DNA of 64,000 bases. Source: Eutypa lata. Taxonomy: Eukaryota; Ascomycota; Sordariomycetes; Xylariales; Diatrypaceae. Positions 23,591 through 36,700 of the stretch are shown in pieces. The notes beneath the pieces are model-generated. The model ran no database searches. It was not told the origin of the DNA and was given only the letters and a program-made list of their open reading frames with translations. The number at the start of each line of letters is the position of its first letter. Positions within the stretch are counted from its first letter, which is position 1. The stretch lies in contig JAKULF010000010.1 in NCBI GenBank assembly GCA_022661535.1, positions 744,001 through 808,000 of the forward strand, given 5' to 3'. A program made the position numbers and the translations under genes.

Positions 23591-23650
23591 GTCAGTGTCC
23601 GTGTGTAGTCGTCAGTGTCCGTGTGTAGTCGTCAGTGTCCGTGTGTAGTC
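23591..23650. repeat. 20-bp minisatellite, three perfect copies
   Basis: The unit GTCAGTGTCCGTGTGTAGTC occurs three times head to tail without a mismatch, which indicates recent expansion. No gene is adjacent. Confidence 0.95.
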
Positions 23651-26600
23651 GTAATAGGACCGTAATCGAACCCTTAGACTAGATAGACAGATAGATCAAT
23701 GATCGCCCATCGAAAAGGAAAGCCCATGAGGAAAACGTCCGAATTTCGAAATGGATTTCACGATGCTTCCGATCAGATGAAAGTTCCCGAGGTCCCCATT
23801 TGTTATGAAGCGGGGAGTTGTTTCTCGGCTTTCGACCATCGAGATCCTTCCAGTAATCCGTTTCAAAAGCCATCGACGAGCAAACAAACCTTTCTATGGG
23901 GAAGCGGATCTATGATCGAATTTTAGCTGTGGGAATCGTCGGCCCACTCATTCCCGGTAGTTATTGGCCTAGACAGGTTGGTAATAAACGTGGGTTGATA
24001 GACAAGGGGGAGGGGGGTTCCATATAACCCTGGTTTCAGATTCACACAAGCTCCGATCTATTTATTTATTATTCCTGCCGGTGCCATACGATGGGATGAA
24101 AGATAAACATAAATATGCCTACAACATACTATTCCTGTGCATAGGAATTGATTGCGCCTCTTCTCGTCGTATGGCTAGCCATCGTTATAGCTTCCTTGGA
24201 TAATCGAAGAGATGTCGAGGACCTAAGTGAGGGTTACAAATACCTACCTAGTAGGTAGGCAGTAGGTAAACAGGTATGTTGGTACTTCATAGTGGGTGTA
24301 ACTAGATAGTCAGATAGTCACTTCGAGAAGTTCTGCTAGACATCAGATAGTGTGACCTCTTAGCAGTTGAAGTCATGTTCCATGACGGCTGGATGGTAAG
24401 CCGCAGAAGAAGTTTTTCATGTGTAATTACAAGTTCATTATGGGTTGTGACAATCGCACATACATAGAGGAATCGAAATCACGGCGAAGAAGCTGCCTTA
24501 ACTTGTTAGGTTTAGCGCGATGCCTACGTCTCCCACTAGATCCGATCCCTCAGCCAAATATTCGATCTAGGTCATTCTTCTGGTAGGTATTGTGACGATC
24601 ATTCTAGCGCTCAGGGCGCTCTGGTGATCTGAAAAACAGCACCTGGATCAGTGGTTCCAGACAGTCGAGGTCTGGTGGTAGGTACATAATTGCATAAGTA
24701 CTTACACACTCTCGAACATTCCGTTCCAAATGATCAATCTGCAACATGGGCGTGGGGAAAGGGGAGAGAGAAAGATTACACTTGCTATTCAAGGCTAAAA
24801 CCCCCTCTCAGTCCCCAGTTCTGCCAGTCCCCTTTCCCTGGTTGACAGATTCAATGTGCACGAGCGTATTGCGCATATATACATACAATATACCTACTGC
24901 CTACCTACCTACACGTATACTGACATGGCGGGTGATGCCTACAATGTATGGTGCAGCCTCGATTAACGCGTATTGGAATGACGACGCGAGCCGCGTCCTC
25001 AACTTGAAACTATGCTGTGCTCACAAACAGACAAGTCAGTGACAAGGATGGGTAGAGCGGTATGGTCGTCGCAAGGAGGGAATGCCGACGCCTACATCAA
25101 TATATGTAAAGTACACCAATTAAGCTTATGTACAATTGGTGCCAAATCCGGTCTCCCTAGTGATTATCTCATCATCGAGATGAGCAATCTGCATGATCCG
25201 ATCAAAGAATTCGATGTGACGATACGTTGCAATGATCAGCGTTTATGTCCTCAATCGTGCACAAGGTGCATATGCGGGTATGTATTCTATCTGCACTGAT
25301 AAATAAATGCGGCAGCAGCGCTGGAATGTCGACCTCGGGCTGCTCGGGGTGAACAAAGAGATAAGGGCGAAGGGTTAGTTATGTAAACTTGGTAAACTTC
25401 CATGATTTCCAAGTCCTGCATGGGAGTTTCTAACTTACCTAGGTACTTAGCACTTATGCGTAACTGGCATAGTCACCAGACAGCCAGAGCGAGGTTATCC
25501 TTACTACGGCTAGGCTATATAAGAACCACCTGACTGAATATTCTGTATTCGACGTTCATGCCCGTTCATGCATACCTCATATTTACTTATTAGCCAACTG
25601 TGCAAAAATATGCACGTATGTAGGTATGTAAGCTGGTAAATTCTTACTAATGTTTAAGGCGAGAAAAATGATCAGCGGGCAAAGAATGTCAGGGTCCAGC
25701 CCCGCCGGATTTACCAACGAACGGGTTACTTATTAACTAGTATGTGGATCTCCCGACCCTATCAGTCTCCCTCTGCGTTCCAGATCAGGATCAGCGCTTC
25801 TAGAACATTTTGACAACTATTAAATTAATCTTCCAACTGGGTCAAGGGTCAACGCTTTCACAGGTCTACATATGTACGGGAACACCGGCGATGGAGCTGG
25901 GAGCAATCCACAATATCGCAACAACACGCCGTCCAATCTCCTTTTACCGGAATGCCGTCCGTCCGTCTTATCAATCTAATAAGAGTAGGAGTAGGTAGGC
26001 GGTGAACGGGCGCCGGCTCTTTTGATGAATGCTTGCAGCTACGGGCTTAAAGAGATCTGTTTACGCCCTCTACCAAGTGGTTGGCCCTTTTCTTGGGTGA
26101 CATTACTCACAGATGTCGCACAGAAACACGGAGTCACTGGTTAGTTGTCAAGGTTATGCATACCTGGGTCCTGTCATACGACCATATCAAAATAACGCAT
26201 GCCCGGATAAGCCGCGGTAATTCCAGTATACATACTGAAGCAACTAATGAGGCGCAATGCTATTAAGCCCAGGGATAACCCGAACCGAATGCCGAACTTT
26301 CTAATCGCGAATGCAGTCGCGCATTTGTCTATTGGAGTTTCGGGATTAGTAACGGGGACTTATTGTAGGCTCCAAGGTGTGGGCTTTGTTCATGCATGGA
26401 TACATGCCTACCTATGTAGGTAGTTCCCGTCCCTCCCGGGGAGATCTGCCGTCTGTACATTTGCCTAGCGGCTGTCACTCGGAAAGGGGGCCCCGACCGG
26501 CCTGTCGCTGCAATGAAACGATTTCATGATGCCCCGAGCTTTATTGCGCGAGATGTCTTAGCCTCGTTTTTTTTTCTCTTTCTATTTGCCCGAGACACAA

Positions 26601-28095
26601 TGCTCGTTCGATGTGATATTTCAAGCATGTGGCTTAGTGGCGCCTGTCAATCATCAGTTTATCCTAGGTTACAGAACGCCTTCATTTGCGATCTATATTA
26701 AAATCTTCGATAAGCTACATGTCTGTCTGCATAGCGGTCTCGGATGCAGCCAGCGCCCTGGAAATTGCTTTTGCTTGTGATCAGTGAAAGCGCCTTGCTG
26801 AGATATAAGCAGTATCTGAGGTGAACAGTCCGTTCCCATGTAACTACATCTAACAGCCAGCAAGAAACATGTACACGCCATGTTTGCACACATAAATAAC
26901 AAAACCCTCCCGTGGCTACCAGCCACAGGAAGAGCGGTGACTAAATGCCAATGACCTTGATGCTTGGAGAGCCAAGAAGTATGCATATGAAATGACATGC
27001 ATAAGTTTGTTATATTTCCCACTTGTGCCTACCGAGTTTATCTCACAGCATACTTGCGGTGGGCTACAAAATTGGATTCCAGGCAATATCGTACCAATCT
27101 GAAACGACTACTTACAGGATTATAAACAAACAAAGGGATGGCATGAGTCCACCTTCCATCTCGGGGACCATAGTATGGGCGTAGTCAACGTCGTAGTTAA
27201 CATGCATAGAGGTGTAGATGTACTAAGTATCTGGATGAAAAACTCGGTGGACAGTTGTGAACATGACTACACATGTACCTAAGATACACTGCACTAGAGA
27301 ATGAAAGAAGATTTGATTTATACATCTCTGTACATGTATGTCTTAACGGTAATATATTTATGTCGGGAAGTTATAACCAATATCAGCCCACGCGAAGTTC
27401 GCACAGTAGCATTCCCCCTAGAATGAAAAGGGGTTGAAAGTAGGTACATCAAACACTATAGCCAGTAATCATAGATGCCCAAATAGAGACATGACTATTA
27501 GTCCCTTCGCGAGTTATGTATAGGTTTGTTAATCATACGGACAAGCACCGTCAGTTTAGAACAATGACCAAATGTTAAACTGGTGGATCATAAAAACGTT
27601 AAGCTTGGAACATGATGGCTTCATAATTATAGATCAACTCTGAAATGTCTAATCTTAAAGCATTCATTATCAAGGGCGATATTTTGGGGCTCCCAATATA
27701 TCAATATCAGACAAGAACAGATGCATGACCTTGTATTCTAAAAGAGGACCAAGGTGTCAACAAGCAGTAGCTACGACAAGAAGGTAGGCCAGGGAGGGTC
27801 CTCATATGACAGAAAGCCTCAGTTCTTCCAGTGGTATGGATATAATAGAGATATTACCATTATTACGGTTTATCGCTATAGTTAATAGTTAAGTGAATAG
27901 ATTACTACAAAAGAATTCAGACTGCAAATAATTGTGTCATAATCACGACTCCCCCGCCTGCTTAACTAAGATAAGCATTTAATTATCTTCATCGAATGAC
28001 GACGTCGGTTTCAACCCAAACACGCTACCGCAATCCAATGGTCTTTGTAGCGCTGCTGGTCACGAACGTCTGTAATGGCTCTTTCGACAGGGCTT

Positions 28096-28916
28096 CTATG
28101 TGTCCAAATAGGTGTCTTGAATCTCATGTCTATTATGGCCACTATTAGTATCTTCCTTTATACCAGCTCCGGTGAAAAAAACGGTATACACAATCCCTAC
28201 AATGGATGGCAATGGGACCGACAACGGTGACAGAAGAAAAGAAGAACAACAACAATACGAGGAAGGGTGGGTGTCTATCATTACTTACGTAGCCAACCGA
28301 CGTCCCCGCTTTTGTAGAGTTTGTCCATCACCCAGCACTCCTTCCAAGTGACAGCCATACCGCGAAAGTTACGCTTGATGGCGTGTTTGAACGCGTGACA
28401 CGCCTTTTCCCCATCGTTATTGTATCTAGCAACCAAGAATGACGATACGGATTGTTAGTTTCCGATGGATGATATATTTTGGATGATGACTGGTAGAGTA
28501 GGGACGGATAGAAGGAATATAGGAAAGCGGTTGGGGGGGGGGCATAAGGACACTCACCGCTCCTCCCACCACTCTCGCGGAACCTGAACGATCCAGTTGT
28601 CAAAGAAGAATTGGTACCATTTCCGACAAACATGGTGTTGGTCTAGCTCTGGGCGACGGGAGAACCCGTGAGGCAGACCCCGAGGCATGAGACCCCATAT
28701 ACCCGTGGAGCTGCTGTCTTCATGATCGGTTTCCCTACTAATGTTAGTAAGAGCGATGCTGGGCAACTCTCCTTCTGCAGTGGTGGCGAGGCTGTCGTCG
28801 CGTTGCTGCTGTAGGTCCGTCGGGTGGCAGTTGCCCAAGGTGGTGATCGATACCAGAATGATGGCAACAGCAAAGACCAATGACCTGGGGGCCATAGAGT
28901 TCGTTGAAAGTCTCAT
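28096..28916 (-). CDS. Secreted protein of unknown function, next to the AT-rich block
   Basis: Spliced model: exons 28916-28558, 28425-28289 and 28196-28096, introns of 132 and 92 nt (donors GTGAGT and GTAAGT, acceptors GCTAG and TTGTAG), giving 198 aa. The leader has a hydrophobic core (LVFAVAIILVSITTLGNC) and likely cleavage after it; a second Met at residue 8 could also start translation. The mature part has a polar stretch to residue 80. It then has an aromatic-rich core with Trp/Phe clusters (KWYQFFFDNWIVQVP, REWWEE) and three Cys (HHVCRK, KACHAF, KECWVM). No domain was recognised. Small size, secretion and position beside repeat-rich DNA are features shared by many effector-like fungal proteins; that role is speculation. 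Confidence 0.6.
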
Positions 28917-29754
28917 TTTTTCGGCTACCGAATGTATGTAAGATTGCTCAGATTCGGAATAGGAATAACGAGAACAAGAACGAGAATAGTGTTTGTAGTC
29001 AGCAAGTGGATGGATGGATGCACGAGATGACGATTTATAGATTCACGAAGTGGCTAACTCGACTTGGAAAAGAGGAAGAGATGAAGAGGGGAAAGTGAAG
29101 TTTAAAGAAAGAAGAAAACGGACAAACAGATGAGAAATTTCCTGGATAATTATAATCTGGTCTCGTAAAGTGAAGTAGGGAGTTTCTAACCCAATATTCT
29201 TAAAGTTGGGCTTAGTGTTTGAAGCTTTTATAAGTTAATGATGAGATGTTTTAAACCGCCATTGACTATATATTAATAGGGTTCGATCAGATGTTTTGGA
29301 ATACAATGTTGGTTCATCGTCGCAAGAAATGCTTGTTATTGGAGAATATGACAAACTTAAAATGTGATGTATGGCCTTTCATCTGGCTTTTGATTATTAA
29401 GATGTCGAAAATCCTTCGCGAGTTCCTTAAATTGGCCCCCTCGTAGGTTTCGTTCTCTATCTAAATATCAACCTACATGGCCACCTTGTTCTATAAGTTG
29501 ATTAGATGGCTAGGCATTTAAAAATAAAATAAAATAGCAGAACCTTTACACCTTTCGTTATTAACATATTAGATACTTATAGCGCAGGTTATTACATGAA
29601 GTACTTTCCGTCTTAATCTTTGTGTCAATTTAGTGAAATCACCTTTAGATCACTTTTATGATACAACGATGTAAACTTTAACAACGCATTTTCAAGGTTC
29701 GTATGTATATGTATTGTTCATTGTTGCAGTGGGTATTATAGTCCTAGATAAGGG
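28917..29754. other. Intergenic DNA before the AT-rich block
   Basis: Ordinary to AT-leaning DNA with no supported frame. AT content climbs from about 29200. The promoter of the secreted protein gene should lie in its first few hundred bases. Confidence 0.5.
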
Positions 29755-30190
29755 TCGGGAATGGGTACCCGTGGGTAACCTACGAAAGCCCACGCGTTTT
29801 TATAGGTAGCTCACGGATACCTACGATTTTTCATGGGTAGCTTACGGGTAACTCACGACTTTTTTTTTTAACTTACGAGTTATTCATAAATAATTTTAAA
29901 AAACTTATCATTAATTCGTAACGATTATTTTAAAATTATTTTATTTTTTTAAAAAAAAAATTTATATAATATTAATTATTATATTATATATTATATAAAA
30001 ATAATTTTTTTAATTTTTTTAAAAATTTTTTTATAAAAAGATTTTAATTTATAAATATTCGTAAATAAAAAGAAAATACTTATAAATTATTCGTAAATTT
30101 TTTAATATTTTAAAAAAAACTTATAAATTATTCGTAAATTAAAAAAAAAGTTTATAAATATTTATAAATTCGTAAATATTTTATTATAAA
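29755..30190. repeat. Degenerate tandem motif at left edge of AT-rich block
   Basis: From 29755 a motif of about 40 bp built on GGGTA-x-CT-x-ACG followed by a T run recurs, first in GC-containing form (GGGTAACCTACG, TAGGTAGCTCACGG, GGGTAGCTTACGGG). It then recurs as AT-rich versions (ACTTATAAATTATTCG at about 30065-30175). The later copies look like C-to-T and G-to-A decayed forms of the first. Subterminal repeat arrays starting with GGGTACCCGTGGGTA-like words occur at ends of hAT-type DNA transposons, so this may be a transposon end. That identification is tentative. Confidence 0.5.
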
Positions 30191-30231
30191 TAAGTTTTTT
30201 TTATTTTTTATTTTAAAAGTTAAAATAATAT

Positions 30232-30314
30232 TAAATAATATTATTTATACTTTAATTTTTTTTTAAACTTTTATACTTTACTTTTTAATATTAAATAATA
30301 ATTAAATCGTTATA
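30232..30314. repeat. Left arm of diverged inverted repeat
   Basis: The reverse complement matches 40766-40843 across about 80 bp with small gaps (landmarks ATTATTTATACTTTAA and AATCGTTATA). In AT-only DNA chance matches are frequent, but collinear landmarks over this length make chance less likely. Confidence 0.5.
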
Positions 30315-30569
30315 AAATTAATAATTCGTTTAATATTTATTTATATATATAATTATTATTATTAAGTTATTATTACTTTAAGTAATTATTATTATTTAAT
30401 TATAATATTTTATTAAATAATTTATTTATAAGTTATATATTTAAATAAATAATAATTAAATAATAATTTATTATAATTTAATAAGTTATTTATTTATATA
30501 ATTAAACTTTATCTTTAATAATTTAATTTTATTTATATATATTTTTATTAAAAAAAATTAAAATAATTT

Positions 30570-30714
30570 ATTAAACGAAGTTTATAATTATATAAAAAGT
30601 TATATTATTTAAAAAAACGTTCGAAAAACAATTAACGAAAAAAAAAAATATAACGCTTGGTTTTAAAGCTTTAACGTCGATTTATTATTTATAAAGGAAA
30701 TCGTTTTTAATATA
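30570..30714. repeat. Left copy of direct repeat (possible LTR)
   Basis: It matches 40494-40637 nearly throughout, starting ATTAAACGAAG and ending TTTTTAATATA. Differences are again mostly C/T and G/A transitions (for example CGTTCG against CGTTTA). The distance of 9.9 kb between copies fits a full-length LTR retrotransposon, though 145 bp is short for an LTR. Confidence 0.65.
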
Positions 30715-33700
30715 TACTTTTTACGAAAAAAAATAAAAACGTTTCGTTTTTATAATAAAGTTTAATATTCGTCGTAAAATAAACTTTTTCGTTATTAAAT
30801 TAAATTAAGTTTTATATAATTATAAATTAAATTTTATTTATTTTATTTTTAAAATTAATTTTAAACTTTATTTTTTAATATTTTTATTATTTTTATTAAA
30901 TTATATCGTTTTTTTATAAATTTTTCTTAATACTTTTTTAAATAAAGTTTTGATTTTTTATTTAAAAATAAAAAAGTTATAAATTAAGTTTTTAAATATA
31001 AAAAACGTTATTTTACGAATTATTTTTTTTTTTTCGTTTTTTTAAAAGTATAATTTTTTCGAATTCGATTTAACGAAAATAAATAAAGGTTTATTTAAAA
31101 GTTTATCTTTAACGAAGTATATTTGTTTTTTAAATTTTATTTAAACTTTTAATAAAATTAAAGAAATTATTTATTATTTTAAAATAAATTCGTCGTTGTA
31201 ATTATAATTAATAAAAAATGTTTTTTTTTAACGATTTATTTAAATTTCTTTAATAAAAACATTATTTTAAAAATTTTTATTTAACTTTTTATAAAAAGAT
31301 TAAAATCGATATAATCGTTTTTTAATTCTTTTATTTTTAAATTTATTTAATAAGATTTTTTAATTTTTTTTTAATCTTTAATTTTATATTTTTTTTTAAT
31401 TATAAAACTATTAACGTTTTTTTTTAATAAAAAAACCTTTTTAACGATATCTTTAATCGATTTATAAAAATAATCGTAAACGGTTTTTATATCGCTTTTA
31501 AGATTTTATAAAAAAGTATTTAATTAATTTTTTCGTAAATAATTTTCGATATCTTTTTTATAAATATAATTTTTTTTTAATATATTTTTAAAAATATAAT
31601 CTTTAACGAAGTTTATTATAATAACTTAAATAATTTTTTATAATTAAAGATTCGTTAATAATATTAAATTTATAACGTTAATAAATAAATTAAAAATCAT
31701 TTTACGTTAATTATTTTAATATTAAAAAGTTTTAATAAAAATATTTTAATTATTTTTAATATTTTTTAAGAAATTTACGGTTTTAAAATTAAGTTTTATA
31801 TTTTTTAAATTCTTTTTATTCGTTATTTAATAATTAAAAAAATAATTTAAGTTTTATAAAAAAGTATTTGTTTTTATTTAATAATGTTTAATAAATAAAA
31901 TAAGATTTTAATATTATTAAAATAAAACGTAATTAAAAATAAAAGTTAATAATTTAATATTTTTAAGTTTTTTTTTAATTTTAATTACGGCTTTAATAAA
32001 AATGCGTTTTTTTTAATTATTAAGTTTTTTCTTTTAAACGAAAAAAATCGATTTGTAAAAAATACTTTTATTATTATAATGGTTTTTTTAATACGCAAAA
32101 ATAATACGAACGTTTATTAAAACCTTTATTTAATTTAAACTAACGTTATTTAAAGCTTTTACGAATTTAATAAGTTAATTTTCGAAATTATACGTTAAGT
32201 TTTCGTAAATTTAAAAAGCTTTTAAATCTTTAAATAAAAAAATTTTAATTATCGATAAATCGAAATCGTTTTATTAATTATTTAAGTTTTTATCTTTAAT
32301 TATATTTTTTAATATAAAGATTATAATTATTTATAAGTAAAAATTAAAAATTTACGTTTCGAGTAAAATATATGTAATATTTTTTAAAATAATAATAAAA
32401 TCGTATTTTATATTCGAAAAATAATAATTAAAAAAAGCGATTATTTATTATTATTTATTCGTAACTTCGTTTACGATGTTTTAATTTTAAAGATTTAACT
32501 TTTTAAGCTTTAAAGAATTATTTTTTATAAAATAATTTTTAAAGATTAATTAAATAAGGTTTTTTATTAAAAATATTAATTGAAAAATTTTTCGAATTTA
32601 TTCGAAAACGATGCCGTTATTTTTATAATCGAAGTTTTTAATTAAAAATTCAATTATATTAATAATAATAAAAAAGATTTAAAAAAAAATAATTAAAAAA
32701 ATGTAAAAAAAGATTATAAATTAATAAAATAAAAGTTTTAAATATTAAAAGAAAAAAAAAAAATAAAGAAAAATTTTTAAAATAATGTAATTAAAAGTTA
32801 TATGTAATATGTATTATATAAATAAAAATTATCGAAAAATAAATATCGATTATTATGTTTTAATTAAAGAAATAAATATAAAAACGTAAATTTTTAAGTT
32901 AAAAAATAATTAACGATATAAAAAAAAAGAAAAAAAATTAAATAAAAATAAAATTTTAATATTAAAATGTTTAAATTACGTACGTTAAATAAAAGAAAAA
33001 GAAAAACTTAAAGGTAAAGATTTTATAAGGAAAAGTAAAATTATAAAATGAATAAAACGTATAAAAAGGTATTTTAATATATAAAAAGTAGCTTTTGTTT
33101 TATTATTTATTATTAATATTTAAGATATAAATTTAAATATTAATACGCGAAATTACGTCGACGAATTTAAAATTATTTAAGGTGTTTTTTATTTTATTTT
33201 AAAAAAAAGTTTAAATTTTTTAATAATCTTTTATAAAAAGCTTAATTTAAATAAATTTATTTTTTTTATTATAATTATTAATTAATTTCGTTACGTTTTA
33301 TATTAAAATTATTTTCGGGTATTATTTGTTATATTACGAATTATAATCTTTTTATTTAATTAAGTATTTAATCGTAAATCGATTTTTTTAATTATTAATT
33401 CGTTTTTCGAAAAGTTTTTTAATTTCGTAAAATTATTATTCGTTATCGTTATTTTCGACGAATATTTTGCTTAATTAAAAACGTTTTTTATTATAAAGAT
33501 CGCTTTTTTTAAATACTTTATATAAATATATAATTAAAACCGTTCGATAAACTTTTTAATATTGCGAAAAGTTAAATTTGTAAAAAAAATCTTTTATTTT
33601 TCGTATAACGATTAATAAATTTATTTTTTATTAAAATTATTTTCGTAACGGTTTTTTAAATAAGTTATATTTTTTATATAAATAAAAATAAATTTTATTT

Positions 33701-36700
33701 TCGATATTAAATTTTAATAATATATACTTTATATTATATTATATTTTCAAGTTTATAATAACGAAATTTATTATTAATTTTACTTTTTTTTAATATAATT
33801 TACGAAAAGTTTTATAAATTAAAAAATTATAAAAAACTTTTAAAATTAAAAAAACGAAAAACGATTTAAAATTTAAAATTATTTTATTTAATATTTTTTT
33901 TATAATTAATAATTTCGTATTATTTATATTATATTAAAAAAAAAAATTATATAAATTTAAGGTTCGTTTAACGTTATTATATAATATTAAATAACGATTT
34001 TAACTTTTTAATTAATTTTTTCGTTTTAATTGTTTTTTTAAAAGTAATAAGTTATAATTATATTTAATTTAATTTTTTATAAAAAAAATAACGTTTTTTA
34101 AAACTTAAATATAAATTTTAAATTTTTATTCGAAATTATATATTTTAATGCTTTTTAATTAAATAATATTAAAATACGTTAAGTAATTATTATTTATTTT
34201 TTAATTATATATATAATATATTTTAAAATTAAAATAACTTTTTTAATAAATTTATATATAATAATTAATAAAATATTAAAAGTATTATAATTAAATATAA
34301 ATTAAAAAGTATTTTTATTAAAAATTTATAATAAGTTAATTATAAAATTTAACGTTATTATATAATAAAAAAACGGTTTTATTTATATAAAATATAAAAA
34401 GTTAAGTTTTTTTTATTTATTAATTCGATTTTATTAATAATTAAAATAATGCTTTATGTAATTTTTAACTTTTTTTATTAAATTAAGTATTATAATATTA
34501 TTTAAATCGTATAATATTTTCTTAAAGTTGAAATAATATTTAACGTTATAAATTATATTAAAGATTTTTTTATAATATAAGTTTAAAATAATAAAACGAT
34601 TTTTTAATTAAAAAATATTATATAAAAGTTTTTTTTTAATGTAAAAATGGAATTTTTTAATGCGAAACGCTTTATATTTATTATATTTTTTAAGTTAAGT
34701 TTAAAGATTTTTTTTCTTTTTATTTTTAACTTTTTTAATTTATTAAAGAATTTTATATCGATGTTTATTATATTTAAAAAGTAATTTATTTATAATATAT
34801 ATTATTTAACGATCGGTTTTATATTCGTTAATAATTTTTTATTTATATTTAAAGTTAAAAAAAGATTTTAATATAATATAATTAAAATTTTTAATAATAT
34901 CGTTAAATTCGCTTTTAATATTATCTTTTTTATTTATTATATTTTTTTTTATATTTAACGTAAAAAGTTATAATAATACATTTAAAATTAAATTAATTTT
35001 ATCGAAAATATATTTAACGTTAAGTTTATATTATTTAAAATATATTAAAGTTATTATTAATTAAGAATTACTTTTAATTATATTAACGAAATGTAAATTC
35101 TTTTAATTAATAATTTTTTTTATAACTTTATAATTAATAAAAATTATTATATTTTAAATATAAAAATAAAATTAAAAACGAAGTTATTTATAAATTTAAA
35201 TTAAATATATTACTTTAAGTTTTATAATTTTGTATTTTTTTTTTATAAAAATAAAAACTTTATTAAAATATATAATAACTTTAACGTTATTTAAAAAAAT
35301 CGATTTTTCTTTTTAAAAAATAAAAAAATAAAAAACTATAACGACGAAGTTTTATCGTTAAAAAGCATCGATTTTAAAAAAGATTTATTAACGTAAATTT
35401 TAATAAATAAAATAACTTTTATCGAAAAATGCATTTTATAATAATCGAAAACTTTTTAATTTTTTAAAAGTAAAATTTAATTTTTAAATAAATATTTATT
35501 TCTTTTTTAATATAATATTTACTTTAAAAAGATTATTATTAATTTTTTTTATTATTAATATTTTTATTTTTTTTTTATAAAAGTTTTATTTTTTATTAAA
35601 ATTAAAAAATATACTTTCGAAGTTAAATTATTATTTTAAAATACGTTTTAAAATTAATTAAAGTATAAAAAAATTTAAATTTTTATATAATTTATATTTT
35701 ATTTTATATAATAATAATTTTAAAATCGTTAATTTTAAAATTTAATAATTTTATTAACGTATATTCGTAAAATGATTTTTTTATTAATAAAGAAAAGCTT
35801 ATATTTTTAAAGTATTTAAAAATTATATTAATATTAAAAAAATGCTTTTCTTTAATATTATTAAAAATTATTACGTTATTAATATATATATAATAAAAAT
35901 CTTTATATAAAAATAAAGTTTAATTTATAAATTATTAAATAAACGTTAAGTTATTTTTAAAATTTATAAAATAAACGTTAAATATTTTTAAACTTTTTAA
36001 AAATATAATAATTATTTTATTTTTATATAAACTTTATAAAAAAATTAATAAAAAAATATTATAACGTTAAATATAATTATAAATTTCTTTTCGCGTATAT
36101 AAAAAAAAATATCGTTTTATAATAATATAAAATAAATATTTAATATAATTAAATTATTAAAAGCTTATAAGTTAATAATAATATAATCTTTACGTTTTTC
36201 TTTTATTATTCGTTAAATAACGAAAATTAAACATTTAAAAAAAAAGGTTTTTTTATTTAATTTAAACGTTTTAATATATATATATTATTAAAGGTTTTAT
36301 TAAAAAAAGTTTAATTTTTTATATTAAGTTAATAATATTTAATATAAATCTTTTAACGTTATTAACTTTTAACGAAATTAATTTTTATTTTTTATTTTTT
36401 TAATATAAATATAATTTCTTTATTTTGTTATACGTTGTGTTTTTCGAGGATTTTTTTTAATTTAATCGCGAAGTTTAAGTTCGTAATTATAATGTTAATC
36501 TCGTTTTTAATGTATATTTTAAGCTTATTTAAAAGCTTTATAAAGTTAATTAAAATGTTATTTTTATATTATTTTTTATTAAAAAAAAAGATTTTTAACT
36601 TTTAATGTTTAAATATATAATTAATTAAATATCTTTTATTATAATAATTTTTACGATTAAAGTATATATTAATTTTTTAATAACGTTTATATTATAAATT

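Larger units (their letters stand above)
22500..28095. other. 5.6-kb gene-poor region, no supported gene
   Basis: Only short frames without domains, several of them paired on both strands. It holds the 20-bp minisatellite at 23591-23650 and more TACC/GTAG runs. A weak tRNA-like B box at about 23660-23675 on the minus strand lacks an A box. A 17-bp match to the universal 18S rRNA word at about 26212-26228 stands alone. Confidence 0.55.

Noticed and set aside
23655..23730. tRNA-like B box (GGGTTCGATTAC) on the minus strand
   Set aside because: No A box at a suitable distance and no cloverleaf could be formed by eye.
26205..26235. 17-bp match to the universal 18S rRNA word around CCGCGGTAATTCCAG
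   Set aside because: The match does not extend on either side, so it is most likely chance.
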